The position numbers and the translations under genes are program-made. Under the pieces are notes generated by a model that did no database searches, was not told the origin of the DNA, and saw nothing but the letters and a program-made list of their open reading frames with translations. Positions 1-10,852 of a stretch of DNA of 30,555 nt are shown here, piece by piece; the first letter of the stretch is position 1, and each line of letters starts with the position of its first letter. The stretch is from NCBI GenBank assembly GCA_905250885.1, contig CAJNOQ010001539.1, positions 1 through 30,555 on the forward strand. The letters run 5' to 3'. Source of the stretch: Didymodactylos carnosus. Taxonomy: Eukaryota; Rotifera; Eurotatoria; Philodinida; Philodinidae.

Positions 1-96
1 CGCCCTGCAAGAGTGATCACAAAAATAAAGCGCGTCAAAAGGGGTTCATTGGTTTAGAAACCCGTTTTGGAAAACACTAAATGCGAATTTTCTTAC

Positions 97-650
97 CTGA
101 ATACAATGGTTTTAGTTGATTTTCACACTGGCGAGGTGTGAGGTAGTCTTTCGGTTGGAACATCTTAGCACCCTGGATGTCCCGTGCCACTCTCATTTTT
201 TTGTGAAGTTCTTCTCCTGTCAATCTGTCCCCGAACCCCCCCTACTTTTCTCCTTACACGCACATTCAATGAATTTTTTCATTTGTGGCGTAGGATGCGT
301 TGGTGGCTGTCTAACACGCAGACCCCACCCACTTTCTTTGAAGTATTGCATATGTACAGGTGATTTCATACATGTTGTTGAAGATGATGGCGAATCAGCT
401 GCTTTTGTGGGGGAATTTCTGCTCAACATCGACTGTGTAGTAGTTTGCGGTAACTGTTGTTGTTGTACGCGAAATAATAGCTATCAGCGTCACTAGATAT
501 TGTAACTGTTCTACTTACTGGATTGTGATCGGTTTTGAATGAATGAAATGGGACCGGACCTGTTGTTGATACGACAATAATATGAAGGAAATTGGTCACA
601 TGAGTCTGATAATAATGAAAATCGTTTAAATCAACTGTATCCCATAACAT
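97..650 (-). CDS. Uncharacterised two-exon gene, 3' part beyond the window, one frameshift
   Basis: Read on the minus strand, an exon from an ATG at 650 to 519 ends at a GTAAGT donor; the next exon runs 453 to 97 and ends at a GTAAGA donor, so at least one more exon lies left of the window. The 65-nt intron (518-454) joins in phase 0. The first exon encodes a Thr/Ser-containing segment; the second a Ser/Thr-rich linker, then a conserved-looking block beginning GWGLRV and ending near YLTPRQCENQLKPLYS. That block resembles, from memory and weakly, uncharacterised invertebrate proteins with a GWALK-type motif followed by an F-x-x-x-x-YL-x-x-x-Q helix. The frame breaks once, at or near a seven-C run on the plus strand (236-242); one extra base would keep it open. 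A TAG lies in frame just upstream of the ATG, but a splice acceptor (CTCCAG) directly before it means 5' exons are possible. Function unknown. Confidence 0.55.
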
Positions 651-3600
651 ATGCTGGAGTACCTACTGACGCCAAATATGTTACAACTTAAATGTTTTTA
701 TTTATAAATCGCTTTGTAGATGTGTGTTTGTTGTTGATAATGTGTTTTCTTGAGATATAAACGTACCATATCACGAGGATACGTGTTGTGCAGATAGATG
801 CAGTTAGTGTAAGTAATCAGAATAGCATTTTATATTTTATATTATCATACAACTAAAATCAACCGAAGAGATAACTTCGCCGTGCATCTGAGAGTTTTGC
901 TGGTTAGGAAACCTTTAATGGGGCCACATAATACGGCAAACAACGTTGTTTCCTATAATTTATTTTGCCGTTTGCATACAGTTCGAATAATTAAAATACT
1001 ACATTACTAATAACTATAAATAGCAGTAGTTTCATTATTATCTGTCCATAGTTTAATATTATTCAAATCATCAATGGTAAGTCCCTTTGTAACACATGTA
1101 TGACAAATGTCGCATTTTAAATTTTCAGAATCATTTGCTAGTGAAAATCCTGAGAAAAAGTAAGGCGAAATAGTCCACGTCTTATATTTATCTTCGAGGT
1201 GAAATTCATTATTTTTGATCTATCATCTTTATTTCTCTTTTGATGTTCTATCATCGCATAATTTATATCACATATATACCAATCTATATGTGTTCGTGGT
1301 GAGTTCCGTCATATGTACATGTTTCTATCTTCTGTCAATATCTTTTAATTTTTATTCACATCAAACTTCTACTGAAGCGAAATCTTACAATTTCTTTGAA
1401 AAAAACTCAGAAATTGTATTATAGCTCATTCGAATGAGCATGAGAAACTGAGTATAACTGATATGTTTTGAGTTACAGAATCGTAGAGTTTGAATGGTTT
1501 TGAAAAGTTTAAGTTGACTTACGTGGCAACTTATAACTTACAGTCGTATCCAGTACATCTATTTTAACGAAAAATTGTAGTAGATTAAACACTGTTCTTC
1601 AAAACTGACAAGAAGAAAATAATTTATTTCGCTCGTGCATGGGTGCTTATTCAATTGTTTCAAACGCAATAACAACAAGTCCTATAAACAACCACTTTCA
1701 AAAATCATCTAAACGCTACGATCATGTTGCTTAGTATGTTACGAACTTATACTTTTTTTAAACTATGTAGTTGCGCTATAAATTAAATAAAATTCAGAAC
1801 GCTTTCAATATGAAAATCATACAGACTTTAATGAGCTTCATACTAATATACATTAGATTTTTTAAGAGTATATCTTCATGCATTTCGATAGGAAATACTG
1901 CACTAGCATCATGATCATTTTTTACATTAATATTAGAAACAAATTATAGGGATGTTGTACGGTTATTAAATCCGGATGTTTTATGCGTAGAAACACGCAG
2001 ATGTTTACGATGTTCGCAAAACGAACGATGCATTGTGTGAAAATTGTGCTATCATGAACTGAGTGAAAAGGATTATGTTTCATATGATGCGGATTCAATA
2101 AAAAGGTGAAATGACATTTAATTCCGTTCTTTGTTTTTGCGTGATAAGTTTAAAATAGTTGCGTTGAATTAGAATACGAAAAACAGTGAATATCAAGAAT
2201 GTACTAGATAGTCGGTAGGGAAAGACCGATGACTCAGCGTTTTTACAAGTTACTTTTCACTGTAATGCCCTCTGTCTTTATGTTGAAGTAGTTTGTGGTT
2301 ATATTTTGCCCTAATAGATATTTTAATATGACTCAAATTCTTGTTGTAGCCGTCTTTCACGGTTTGCATTTGGAAAATATTTAATCAGCCTCTCTGCTAA
2401 ATATTCAGCGTTACATATAGTGACTGCTCGATTATGGTGGAAGAAAATGATAAAACAAAGGATTTCTTTTCAAGTTTCCAGCTATTGACTACTCGTTACT
2501 GTAACGACGGATGATAGAGGATTCTCAACTCTCTCATTTTAAGTTTGTTTATCACAATATAAAGGAAACAGACTTCTGATATAGGGATTACTTGAAAACT
2601 TTTAATAGGAGCTCTCAGAGTGCATTTGGAGTTTTTTGACTAATCATAAGCGAATAGCATGTAATGTCGGCTACAAAGCGAAAAAATTGGCCTGACAACA
2701 GTGACTAAGAAGATGGCTGAAAGAGTAAAAACAAATAGATTAAAGGCATTTGTTATGGAAATAAAATATGTGTAAAATGCAAAAAAAATGTAATAGAATA
2801 ATTCTGCTAATCATATCGTGTTTCTAAAAAACATGAACGGTACTTCTTAAGAGGGCTGCATGGGACGACTAAGGAATTTAATTAGACAGCATAACTGTTC
2901 AAAATTTAGATTTCAATGAAAAGTATCTAATTCGATAGCACAACTAAAACAATCTGCAAATTATGGTTTTGACAAACAGGATCTCTGATTTAGAGGTTCT
3001 AAGAGAGCTACAAATGACAAAAGATACGCTTTCACGTAAAACACTGTTAAACGTAATTCTGGTTTAATTTCGCAATCTTTTATTTTTGTTTTCCATTTGT
3101 TCTTCTAGTTCTCATCTATATTTGATGTTTCAACTGTATTTTTAATAATCAAGAATATATTATTCTTATCCAGGTAAAAGATTTTCTGTCAAACTTGGAA
3201 ACAACTATGATTTTCAGACTTTTGGGCCATTCCTCATAGAATTACAAAAATCAATGGATTCAGGTGGGCTGAAGGCTTTCTGCTGGGACTCAAGCTTTTT
3301 ACACTGTTGCCATTTCTGATATTAGCGTTTTTCCTGCTCCAATAACAAAAAGATCAAAAAATCAAAACACATAAAACACTTTTAGCAACAATGCATAAGT
3401 TTGTTGAAGCATACAAAGAAGATTTTGGTTTTGTGAAAAAATAGTTTTGGATGATGAAAATGGCAAAATATCGCTACGTTTCACTAGTTTTTCTTGAATT
3501 TTAAAGCTTTCGACATATCCGCAAGCTTTCTGTTCTTTTCGTCAACGCAATTTTGTGCAGCTCTTTTGAGCACTAACAACTTCATCACGGACTGGTTCGA

Positions 3601-3715
3601 AACCTTGTTGATTGCTGAAAAATGAAAATAGGAGTGTGGCAGCTTTTTTCAAGACAATCAAGAGGCATCTGTATTGAGCAACTAAAACGTTCAACAATAC
3701 CACAGACTGATTTGC
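651..3715. other. Gene-free AT-rich stretch
   Basis: About 3 kb without a convincing coding region on either strand. The only longish open frame (1215-1424, plus) is Phe/Tyr/Ser-rich, has no recognisable motif and matches what AT-rich DNA gives by chance. A short perfect palindrome, GCTCATTCGAATGAGC, lies near 1424-1439. No RNA gene seen. Confidence 0.6.
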
Positions 3716-3892
3716 CATGGGATGAAATTTTTGTCCCGTCCCATATATAGGTTCAAAACTTTCAACCTATCCCGTCTCGTCTTACGGCTTCCTCATCTTG
3801 TCCTGTCCTGTCTCACGGATACTTTAAAACTTTCGTCTCATCTCGTCTCGTAGCATCCATGAGATTCCTGTCTCACGAAGACCATTGGGACT
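3716..3892. repeat. Degenerate pyrimidine-rich tandem repeat (CCTGTCTCACG / CGTCTCGTC)
   Basis: The plus strand carries repeated units related to CGTCTCGTC and TCCTGTCTCACG. Two halves about 75 bp apart share the order AAAACTTTC followed by the CTCGTC block (roughly 3757-3790 and 3826-3855), and TCCTGTCTCACG appears twice. It looks like a decayed short tandem duplication or the remains of a small transposable element; no clear terminal repeats were found. Confidence 0.4.
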
Positions 3893-4103
3893 ACTGTGGA
3901 CAAAATGTAGTGTAGTGTTATTTTGCCCCCCTTGTATAAATAAGATATATAAAGTCATTTTTCGTAGACTATAAGCTATGCAGATTTTTTTTATACTGAG
4001 ACCAATATGAGTTAACTAAAAAGATCGCATCACTTGCAATAGAACGAAGAGTTAACTGTTAGCAGAGCCCTTCTGTTAGCTAACAGGGAAAAAGCATTCT
4101 TTT

Positions 4104-4202
4104 CTTTAGGCTGGTTCCGAACCAGCCTAAAGAATGGGCTTCCTAACAAACGTATAGAGACCGAACCACTGGTTCGATCTCTATACGTTTGTTAGGAAGC
4201 CC
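4104..4202. repeat. Two adjacent near-perfect hairpins
   Basis: Hairpin A (4104-4132) has a perfect 14-bp stem, CTTTAGGCTGGTTC with its complement, and a one-base spacer. Hairpin B (4136-4202) begins three bases later, starts GGGCTTCCTAAC and ends with its complement; its arms are about 33 bp with one internal mismatch (ACCGAAC against ATCGAAC in the same sense). Both contain a GGTTC/GAACC core. No coding frame spans them. They could be a small foldback element or a locus for a structured RNA; the sequence does not decide. Confidence 0.75.
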
Positions 4203-4610
4203 AAAATCATTTGATTTTACAAGATTAGCATGGAATCCAAATGTCTTACCTGAACTTGTACGGTTGCCATGAGAAAAACCCCATTAGAAAAATATAATCA
4301 AGTTTTCTTTTTGACTGTAGCTGAACTTGTAAAATTCAACCTGTTTCAGTTTATTGTGATAAAAGTCAACTAGGTGTTATTATGAACGATTAAATGTAGA
4401 TGTACATTTTGCGGGAACTGACTCTCGAATTTTCTGGCATCGGTAGAATTTATCATTGTATTTTTATTTTTAATACCAGAACGACATTAGTAAAGTCGCT
4501 AATAGTCAATTATCTGTGATCACTCTAGAGAACCAAAAGTCTTCTCTTTTATTCCGAGGTGTTGACAAACGAGCTCGGCGCAGAAATTAATTGATAAAAC
4601 GCAACTTTGA

Positions 4611-4616
4611 TTTATT
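4611..4616 (-). promoter_or_regulatory. Probable polyadenylation signal of the FAD oxidoreductase gene
   Basis: AATAAA on the minus strand (TTTATT on plus), about 26 nt past the stop codon of the oxidoreductase gene. The distance fits a canonical polyadenylation signal. Confidence 0.5.
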
Positions 4617-4641
4617 CACTCTGCTTTTGTAAATACTGAAA

Positions 4642-7600
4642 CTATCGGCTTTCGTTAATCAATTGAAATACCTGTTCAACTTGTTCAAAACCTATTTTCA
4701 ATAAGAAATTTGTTAATTTTCCATAACTCTTAACACCGACAATGAAAAAATTAGATTCCGTTGTTTTTAAACTCTCTTTTCCATGACTAATTTGCTTCAA
4801 ACAATCTGTTGTATCATTGCAACTAGCTAATAATTTTGCAGCTAAGCTTATTGGTCCTTTTGTTTTATAACATTCATGGACATTTAAATTTGAATATAAA
4901 GCACGATCAGGTTGATAGCCAACATTAGCAATGATATAATCAACATTTTGCAAAACTTCTTCTGTATTATTTCTGATAAATGTAACATTTATTAATGAAT
5001 TTTTGTTATTACATTTTAATGTTGTTATAATACTGTTTGTATAGATTGAGTTGAAAGTAGTACCATCAGAATGAATTTTGTTAACCGCCTCTGCCAATAA
5101 ATATCTTTTTTCTAATGGATCATTTAGATTTGAACAATAAAGCGACTGTTTTTCAGGATTTATTTTTTGTTTGATGATCCAAAATAATTGCGTATCCGGA
5201 TACTCTTTTTTCAGCTGCGCTAGAAAAAGAAAATGAAGAAATATTATTCCAAATCTAGTCTAGAATAACATCCTGACTGTCATTTAGATTTCTAATAGCT
5301 TTCTGTTTTACGAAAAAGTAAAGTACTTATGAGTCTCGAATACATTAAAATAAAAGGTTATCCGTGGTTAAAAAAACATACAAAGCGGTTAAATCAAGTG
5401 ACTATAGACAATGTTCTGCTAACTTCGGGAAGTCCCGATCACAAAGAGTATCAGTGTGTTCTTTCTTGTCTCTTCATTTATTATTGATGATATGTTGCAC
5501 ATCGACTACTCTGAACATAGAAACTATAATATGAGCTAAAGTTCGATGGGTTGTTAGAAGGGTTTTTCAGGAAACCATCGAATCAAAAACTATTTTTAGT
5601 CTTGTGTGGAATTGGGAATTGTTAGGCGAAAATAGGCAATGAATCGTGATTTTGTAAAAAATCGATTTTCATTCGGTTTTTTCGTTGTATCAAAACACTA
5701 CTAACTACATAAGTTACATGCAGTTTTAAGGTTATTCCACGTCATTAAATTTGCCTCGAGGATTTCTGATGCCTATCTAAACTGTCAGAAGTCAAAATAT
5801 GTCTTAACTCCTAATTTGAAAAGACATTTTGGGTTAGCTACGCATGGAAAAAGATGAGTATATTTTTTTTATGAAAGTTTTTGGCAACTGCAGCCGTTTT
5901 TCGAAGATACTCTGAAAAACCTGCTTTAAAAATGATTTGACTTATGAGATCACGTACCTCGATCTTGGCTATCGATTGCCGAAAATGGTAAGTCTGTGTT
6001 TATCTTCGTTTAAAAGTTGATCAAGAAATTGCAAAGTTCAACCTTTGTTGAAATAGACAATACTTAGTGGATAAGGCTGACGAGGGAAGGCCACCAACTG
6101 CCTCCTCGCTTTTGAGCTTAAACTCAGTTGATAATAGGTAATCGAACATGCTGATTCCGAATATCACAATGGTTTTTGCCCGCTTTCGATTTAAAGACCT
6201 GTTTTTTAAAGATCTTGGTTTTTCAATCGAAAAAGCATTTTCGCTAAAAAATTTCCTTGACCTGTCCAAATGGAAGAGCACGTCGTCAAACCTACAGAAA
6301 ACAATTTTTCAAGATTCTAAGCGAGATTTTGAGCGAGTCGGTGGCAATAATGCAAGTTTCACAGAGCCATGATTCGTAAAAATATTTGCTGTGTTTTTAA
6401 TGGAAATGATAACTGGTAAAAAAGTGTTGAAAACACAATTTCTTCGAACATCGAGCACAAGTTATAAAACAGACTCATCGCAGTCTTTTCCTTCACACTG
6501 TTTATGAGTTTCTGAACTTGCAAAGCAAACTCGATTAACACTGACCAATGGAGAAGGATCTTCACGTATTAAGCCACTGGAGAATCAAGCGTATTTAATT
6601 ATTGGCGTGAATACATCTGCGCTCAATTGATTGTGCATTAGACTGGCTAAACGTATGATGTTATTTCGTTCGTGTAAGTGTATATCTAGTTCATCCAACG
6701 CTACACGATGATAACATCTTTGAGGAAACTTTTAATTTGTCTGTTAAAATAACAATTCAGTGGCTGTAGCTTGTCAATTGTATTTTGTGGTATTTGTAAA
6801 CGTGTGACCTTTTTACCGCTGACGATTTTCCGGTTGATAGAGTTCTTCGAGATTTTGTCCTGGGTAACTGTCTTATAGCAGCAAACATTTAGCACCAACC
6901 AATGGAAGAAAACAGTTATCTCTCCAATATTTAACCAGAAAGAAAAACAGTAGTTTTTCTAGAAAAAGTTTTCTATACTTTCATAAATTGTGCAAGAATA
7001 TTAGCGGCTTTTCCCTCTTTTTTTAAGTTTTAAACACAGAAGACTCGCTCAAAATCTCGCTTAGAACCTGAAAAATGGTTTTCTGTAGGTTTGACGACCT
7101 GCTCTTTCATTTGGACAGGTCAAGGAAATTTTTTAGTGAAAATAGTTTTTCGATTGAAAAACCAAGATCTTTAAAAAACGGATCTTTAAATCGAAAGCGG
7201 GCAAAAACCATTGCGATACTTGGAATCAGCACATTCGATTATCTATTGTCAACTGAGTTTAAGCTCAAAAGCGAGGAGGCAGTTGGTGGCCTTCCCTCGT
7301 GAGCGGAGGAGCCTGAAAAAAACTCGGTTAAAACTAGCGGGTAAAACCCAAGTACGTCATATTTTAGCATCACCGTAATTCTTTAATCATTGGCGCCTAG
7401 AATCGTTTTCTCTACTGGATAGACCTAGAATCAAAGGGGAAAGCACGGAATCCTGAAATTCTATGGAATCTGGTAGAATTCGCTGGAATCTGGTGGACTC
7501 CGATGGAATCCGGGATTCTACACTTCTCCCGAAACAGAACAAAAATGTTCTGTTTTAGGGAAAGCTTCCAGATAATCCAAGGGAATCTTATGGATTCCAA

Positions 7601-10307
7601 GAGAATTCTATGGAATCCTATAGAATCATAGGGAATCCGATGGAATTCAGGAGAATTCAGGATTCTAAGATTCCGTGCTTTCCCCCTTGCCTAGAATCAG
7701 GCGGTAATCCAAATTTTACGCTCTCCTCTTACACTGAAATGTGAATGACTTTGTTGACAACTGTAAATTCACTTCTAGTTTTTGTAGCTATTATTACATA
7801 TGAGTTTATTTTGCTAAGTTGTACAACTTGCAAAGTATTGCATAAAACAACAGGATCAACCGTACAATATAGTCCATTGAAAAATAGAGATTTATAAGGT
7901 GCATCTGAGACGTTGTATGGTTCTTATATAAACTAAAAGGTTTGAGCACTGCACAGTATACATACTTTAACACATGTTCTGGACGATGGCACGAAAAATT
8001 TTGTTAAAAAGCTCATGAAGTATGGGAAAATACCTACGCAAAAATTAGCCATAATAATATAGGTGAAAAAATTAAACTTACGCAAAAATCGTTCAAAATT
8101 TTGCAGAATGTTTTTCTATGTCTTCCACCTATGGTGGATCTACAAAAAATGGCAAATGTTTCTAAACGTTACAGCAGGTCTTCCACAAATACTAATTTTT
8201 TCAAGATCTTTTCCGTTTTTCAAGACCCAGAAATGTTTTTACTCTATACAAACGACATATTGAGAATCCGCGCAAGAAACTGCATCGAATGTGCGATTAA
8301 TAGGTTTTTCGGAGCAGAAGCTTGTTGAATCTAATGCAACGCGAAAGTCGAAGTACAGAGTCATAATTTTGGCTAACGTAAGGATTTTGATATCGGCTAT
8401 AGAAGCAGTCCGAAAGTCTGTAAACACTCTTTTTATAGGCTTTCTGATATGCTCTTTCCAATCGTACGCTTTATGAAGTTCCACAATACTTATGTTGTGG
8501 GTTTTCTAGAGACAGGGTCTCTGGAGAACCCAGATGGAAGTCTCTTTGAACTTTGTAAAGCGCACCATTGGAAAGAGCATATCTGAAAGCCTATAAAAAG
8601 AGTGTTTACAGACTTTCGAACTGCGTCTATAGAAAATGTCTGCCTGGCCTGCAGAAAAATGTACACTGTGCACTGGGTACCTATGTGATATCCATGTAAT
8701 AAAAATAATTTTAAAACTGGATCGAATCATGCGATGGAATCACTCAAATGTTTTTAACAAAAAATTTCTTTGATGAATTTTTGGCTGGGACTTCTAAACG
8801 CGATTTTTCTAATAAAATAATTTTTTCTACAGATAAGATCAAGCAGAAATATATGTTCTTACTAGAGTACAAGGACAGAAGTTTATATTTACTTCAGACG
8901 AGATGAACACCGTTCGTATAAAAAAAGCTCACTTCCACTGGTGCTTCAATGTTCACGTTCAAGGAATGAAACGTGCACTTTTGCAAGCCTACAGTCGATT
9001 ACCTATACTTCTACCTTTTTTGGGGTCTTCAAACCGCAAAAGCTAAGGATACCGCTTGTTCAGAAAAACTTACTCTCCTTGGAAAACTAAAAAAAATCTG
9101 GAGTTTGCTTAGATTTAGATTCAAAGAAGACACTTTAAGTTACTTATCTATAGAAAAAAGTCGATAGGTTGCTAACGTTGTTTTCCAAAGATTGTCGAAA
9201 AACAGAATTTTTGAAGAGTTTCAAAACTAGTTTTTACTTAGTGGAAAAGTGTCTATTTTTCAGAATCTGAAAACTGCAGATCGCGATAGCCAAGGAAGCT
9301 GGTTTTTGGCGTCGATAATAATAAGAAGAAAAGCAATAAAAAGTAGTAGGTGAAATAATGAAAAATTATTACATAAAGAAGTAATAAGTAATAAAAGAAC
9401 AAGATCTGTTACCTTTTTATCGGTAATAAGTAACAAACGCTTAATACTTTTAACGGATATGTAATAATTAGTAAAAGTTATCCCTACTAACAAGCATATA
9501 GTCAGATGCGCCTTATAAATCTATCTTATCCTATAATAGAAAGCTAATCACATGAAATTTTAACAACTGACGGTATTCTTTGATCTCCTGTATTACAGAC
9601 CAGAAAACCAATAGACCTGTACTTTTTCAAATTATATAGATTTTTATTAAAAGATTACGGGAAGACTTACCCAATAATAATGCTGAATTAGCTGCACTAT
9701 GACCTTTACCGACAAGAAGAATACGTTTATGAGCCAAACTTAATTTAATTCTATCATCGTTTAAATTTGGTATGTCATATTTAATAAAAGATTCTAATCT
9801 TTGTTCATTAACTGCTGGAATATTTCCAATTCCAATTGAATTTGGACATTTATATGTGCCACTTGCATCTATCAAATAATCAACATAGTAATATTTCTCC
9901 ATATTCTCATTCTTATCTTCAACAAGTAAAACAAATTTATTTTCATCTGAATAACGACCAATAGAGATAACACGATGCTTGAAAAGAATATTGTTTATAA
10001 ATTTTAAACCTAATGGACGAAGATATTTTTCAATGTATTCTTGTCCAGTTAAATAACTATTTAATTCATCTTTAGTTAATTCTGCTTGAAGGTATGTTTG
10101 TCCAAGAGAAGATATGTTCATTCTAAATGGTGTAAATAATTGTACATGTGACCACAAACAAATATTTGAAGCTAAATCATCACCAACTTCAAATAATAGA
10201 ATATTATAACCATTGTGTAATGCATGTAAACCGCATTCAATTCCAATCGGACCACAGCCAATAATACCGACAGTGAATATCGAAGTCATAGTAATTTTAT
10301 TTTGCAT
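4642..10307 (-). CDS. FAD/NAD(P)-dependent oxidoreductase, two exons with a 4.45-kb intron
   Basis: Exon 1 is 10307-9671 and exon 2 is 5219-4642 on the minus strand. The donor is G|GTAAGT and the acceptor TTTTTCTAG; the junction codon is GCG and the frame stays open, giving 404 residues. Residues 14-22 hold an N-terminal dinucleotide-binding motif (GIIGCGPIG), residues 54-61 a WSHVQLFT segment followed by PFRMN, residues 147-150 DASG, and residues 199-207 a second Rossmann motif (VGKGHSAAN). Exon 2 carries VGYQPD and, near the C-terminus, a VGVKSYGK segment typical of the FAD-contacting end of pyridine-nucleotide-disulphide-oxidoreductase-like flavoproteins. The WSHVxLFxP pattern recalls bacterial flavoproteins of this superfamily, so horizontal origin is possible but untested. 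The product is probably a soluble FAD enzyme using NAD(P)H; the substrate cannot be told. A second ATG at codon 7 could also serve as start. No break was seen in the spliced frame. Confidence 0.85.
6081..7299. mobile_element. Decayed DNA transposon with ~258-bp terminal inverted repeats
   Basis: The left arm (6081-6339, beginning CGAGGGAAGGCCACCAAC) is repeated inverted at 7042-7299 with scattered substitutions and small indels. Between the arms lies a minus-strand transposase remnant. The inverted repeats may extend a few bases beyond these limits; no clear target-site duplication was identified. The arms make the same meaningless peptide readable on opposite strands at each end. Family by transposase: Tc1/mariner-pogo-type DDE, inferred. 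Confidence 0.7.
6397..6898 (-). pseudogene. DDE transposase C-terminal remnant
   Basis: Read on the minus strand in three frames. The first part (6898 down to about 6701) contains IPQNTIDKLQPLN followed by CYFNRQIKSF, matching the P-x-x-T-x-x-LQPLD motif that follows the last catalytic region in pogo/Tc1-like DDE endonucleases. After one frameshift comes ERNNIIRLASLMHNQLS and IIKYA, then an in-frame TGA where a Trp would be expected, then FSSGL. After a further shift a Cys/His cluster follows (CARCSKKLCFQHF and a terminal YHFH), a zinc-ligand-like tail. The catalytic core is missing and the frame is broken at least three times, so this copy cannot encode an active enzyme. The element is probably an internally deleted derivative. 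Confidence 0.65.
7436..7686. repeat. Foldback element built of GGAATC-type subrepeats
   Basis: The ends are a 17-bp inverted repeat, GGGGAAAGCACGGAATC at 7436-7452 and its complement at about 7669-7685. The arms consist of degenerate 10-12-bp units around TATGGAATC or GGAATTC, about six or more per arm, in mirrored orientation. The centre near 7535-7560 is another palindrome, ACAGAACA with TGTTCTGT. No coding capacity is credible. It sits inside the oxidoreductase intron. Confidence 0.7.
8103..8310 (+). repeat. Dispersed repeat, copy 1 (AAACTGCATCGA family)
   Basis: Starts near CAGAATGTTTTTCTATGTC and contains ACATATTGAGAATC followed by GAAACTGCATCGAATG. The same order of words recurs at 27222-27395, and the 3' half recurs in each arm of the palindrome at 17862-18466. 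Aligned by eye; identity is moderate. Confidence 0.5.
8397..8632. repeat. 236-bp foldback element
   Basis: The outer 77 bp (8397-8473) are repeated inverted at 8556-8632 with about six mismatches; both contain GTCTGTAAACACTC and ATATGCTCTTTCCAA. The inner part (8474-8555) is also a weaker inverted repeat closing on GAGACAGGGTCTC near 8510-8520. The whole unit is therefore one palindrome with no loop sequence. Short open frames on both strands are by-products of the symmetry. Confidence 0.75.
9330..9485. repeat. Low-complexity GTAATAAGTAA-type repeats
   Basis: Several degenerate copies of GTAATAAGTAA and its relatives (AGTAATAAGTAATAAAAG, CGGTAATAAGTAACAAA, TGTAATAATTAGTAAAAG) within about 150 bp. 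Simple-sequence origin or part of a small element; no terminal repeats were found. Confidence 0.4.
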
Positions 10308-10852
10308 ACACAGTACATTAATATAAACTAATGCATATTTGCTATGTTATTAAACACGTCTATACAGGTAAGAAGAATAATAGGTCAGCATGGATAAAGA
10401 AAAACGAAAATAAGACATTATACATGATTAAACGACTCATCCTTATAAATCAAACAGTTATTTTTCTTGTACATCAAGAAAAAAAATTGATTGAGTCGTA
10501 TATCATTCTCATACTCATTTCTTTCGTTTGTGAATATTGACGGCCGTAAGTATGAAAAGTCGCTCTTTCTTTTGTTTTATTCTTATCGCATGTTAATGAA
10601 GATGTAGAAATACATAAATGTACGTAAGATAAAGCGTGCGACTAAACTTACGCTTCAGCTTGGAAAAATAAAGTCACGTTTTCTTTTTCAACAGTTCACG
10701 ATAATGTACAGAGTTATTATCGTAAAATAAGTGGAATAAACATGAGATTTAAGAACACATACCTGTTATGCAAAAAGAAAAAGTTCAAATTTATTCAAAA
10801 GGTTTAAATGATATACATACAGATGTCAAGTGCCTACGTTATCATTGCCGAT
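10308..10852. other. Gene-free stretch upstream of the FAD oxidoreductase
   Basis: Region 5' of the minus-strand oxidoreductase start. It must hold that gene's promoter, but no defined promoter motif was recognised. No coding frame of substance. Confidence 0.5.

Larger units (their letters stand above)
5220..9670 (-). other. Large transposon-filled intron of the FAD oxidoreductase gene
   Basis: 4,451 nt between a GTAAGT donor (ending at 9665-9670) and a TTCTTTTTCTAG acceptor. Far longer than the 53-, 65- and 73-nt introns elsewhere in the window. It contains the Tc1/mariner-type element, two foldback elements and one copy of the dispersed GCATCGA repeat, each listed separately. The stretches 5225-6075, 7690-8100 and 8640-9325 show nothing recognisable. 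Confidence 0.75.

Noticed and set aside
116..496. 126-codon plus-strand open frame
   Set aside because: It lies antisense to the spliced minus-strand gene at 97-650, whose reading has better composition and splice sites.
3590..3610. GGTTCGAAACC, a perfect tRNA box-B sequence
   Set aside because: No box A, acceptor stem or cloverleaf can be drawn around it.
6021..7302. Matching peptides at 6021-6281 (minus) and 7075-7302 (plus)
   Set aside because: They are the same sequence read out of the two terminal inverted repeats, not paralogous genes.
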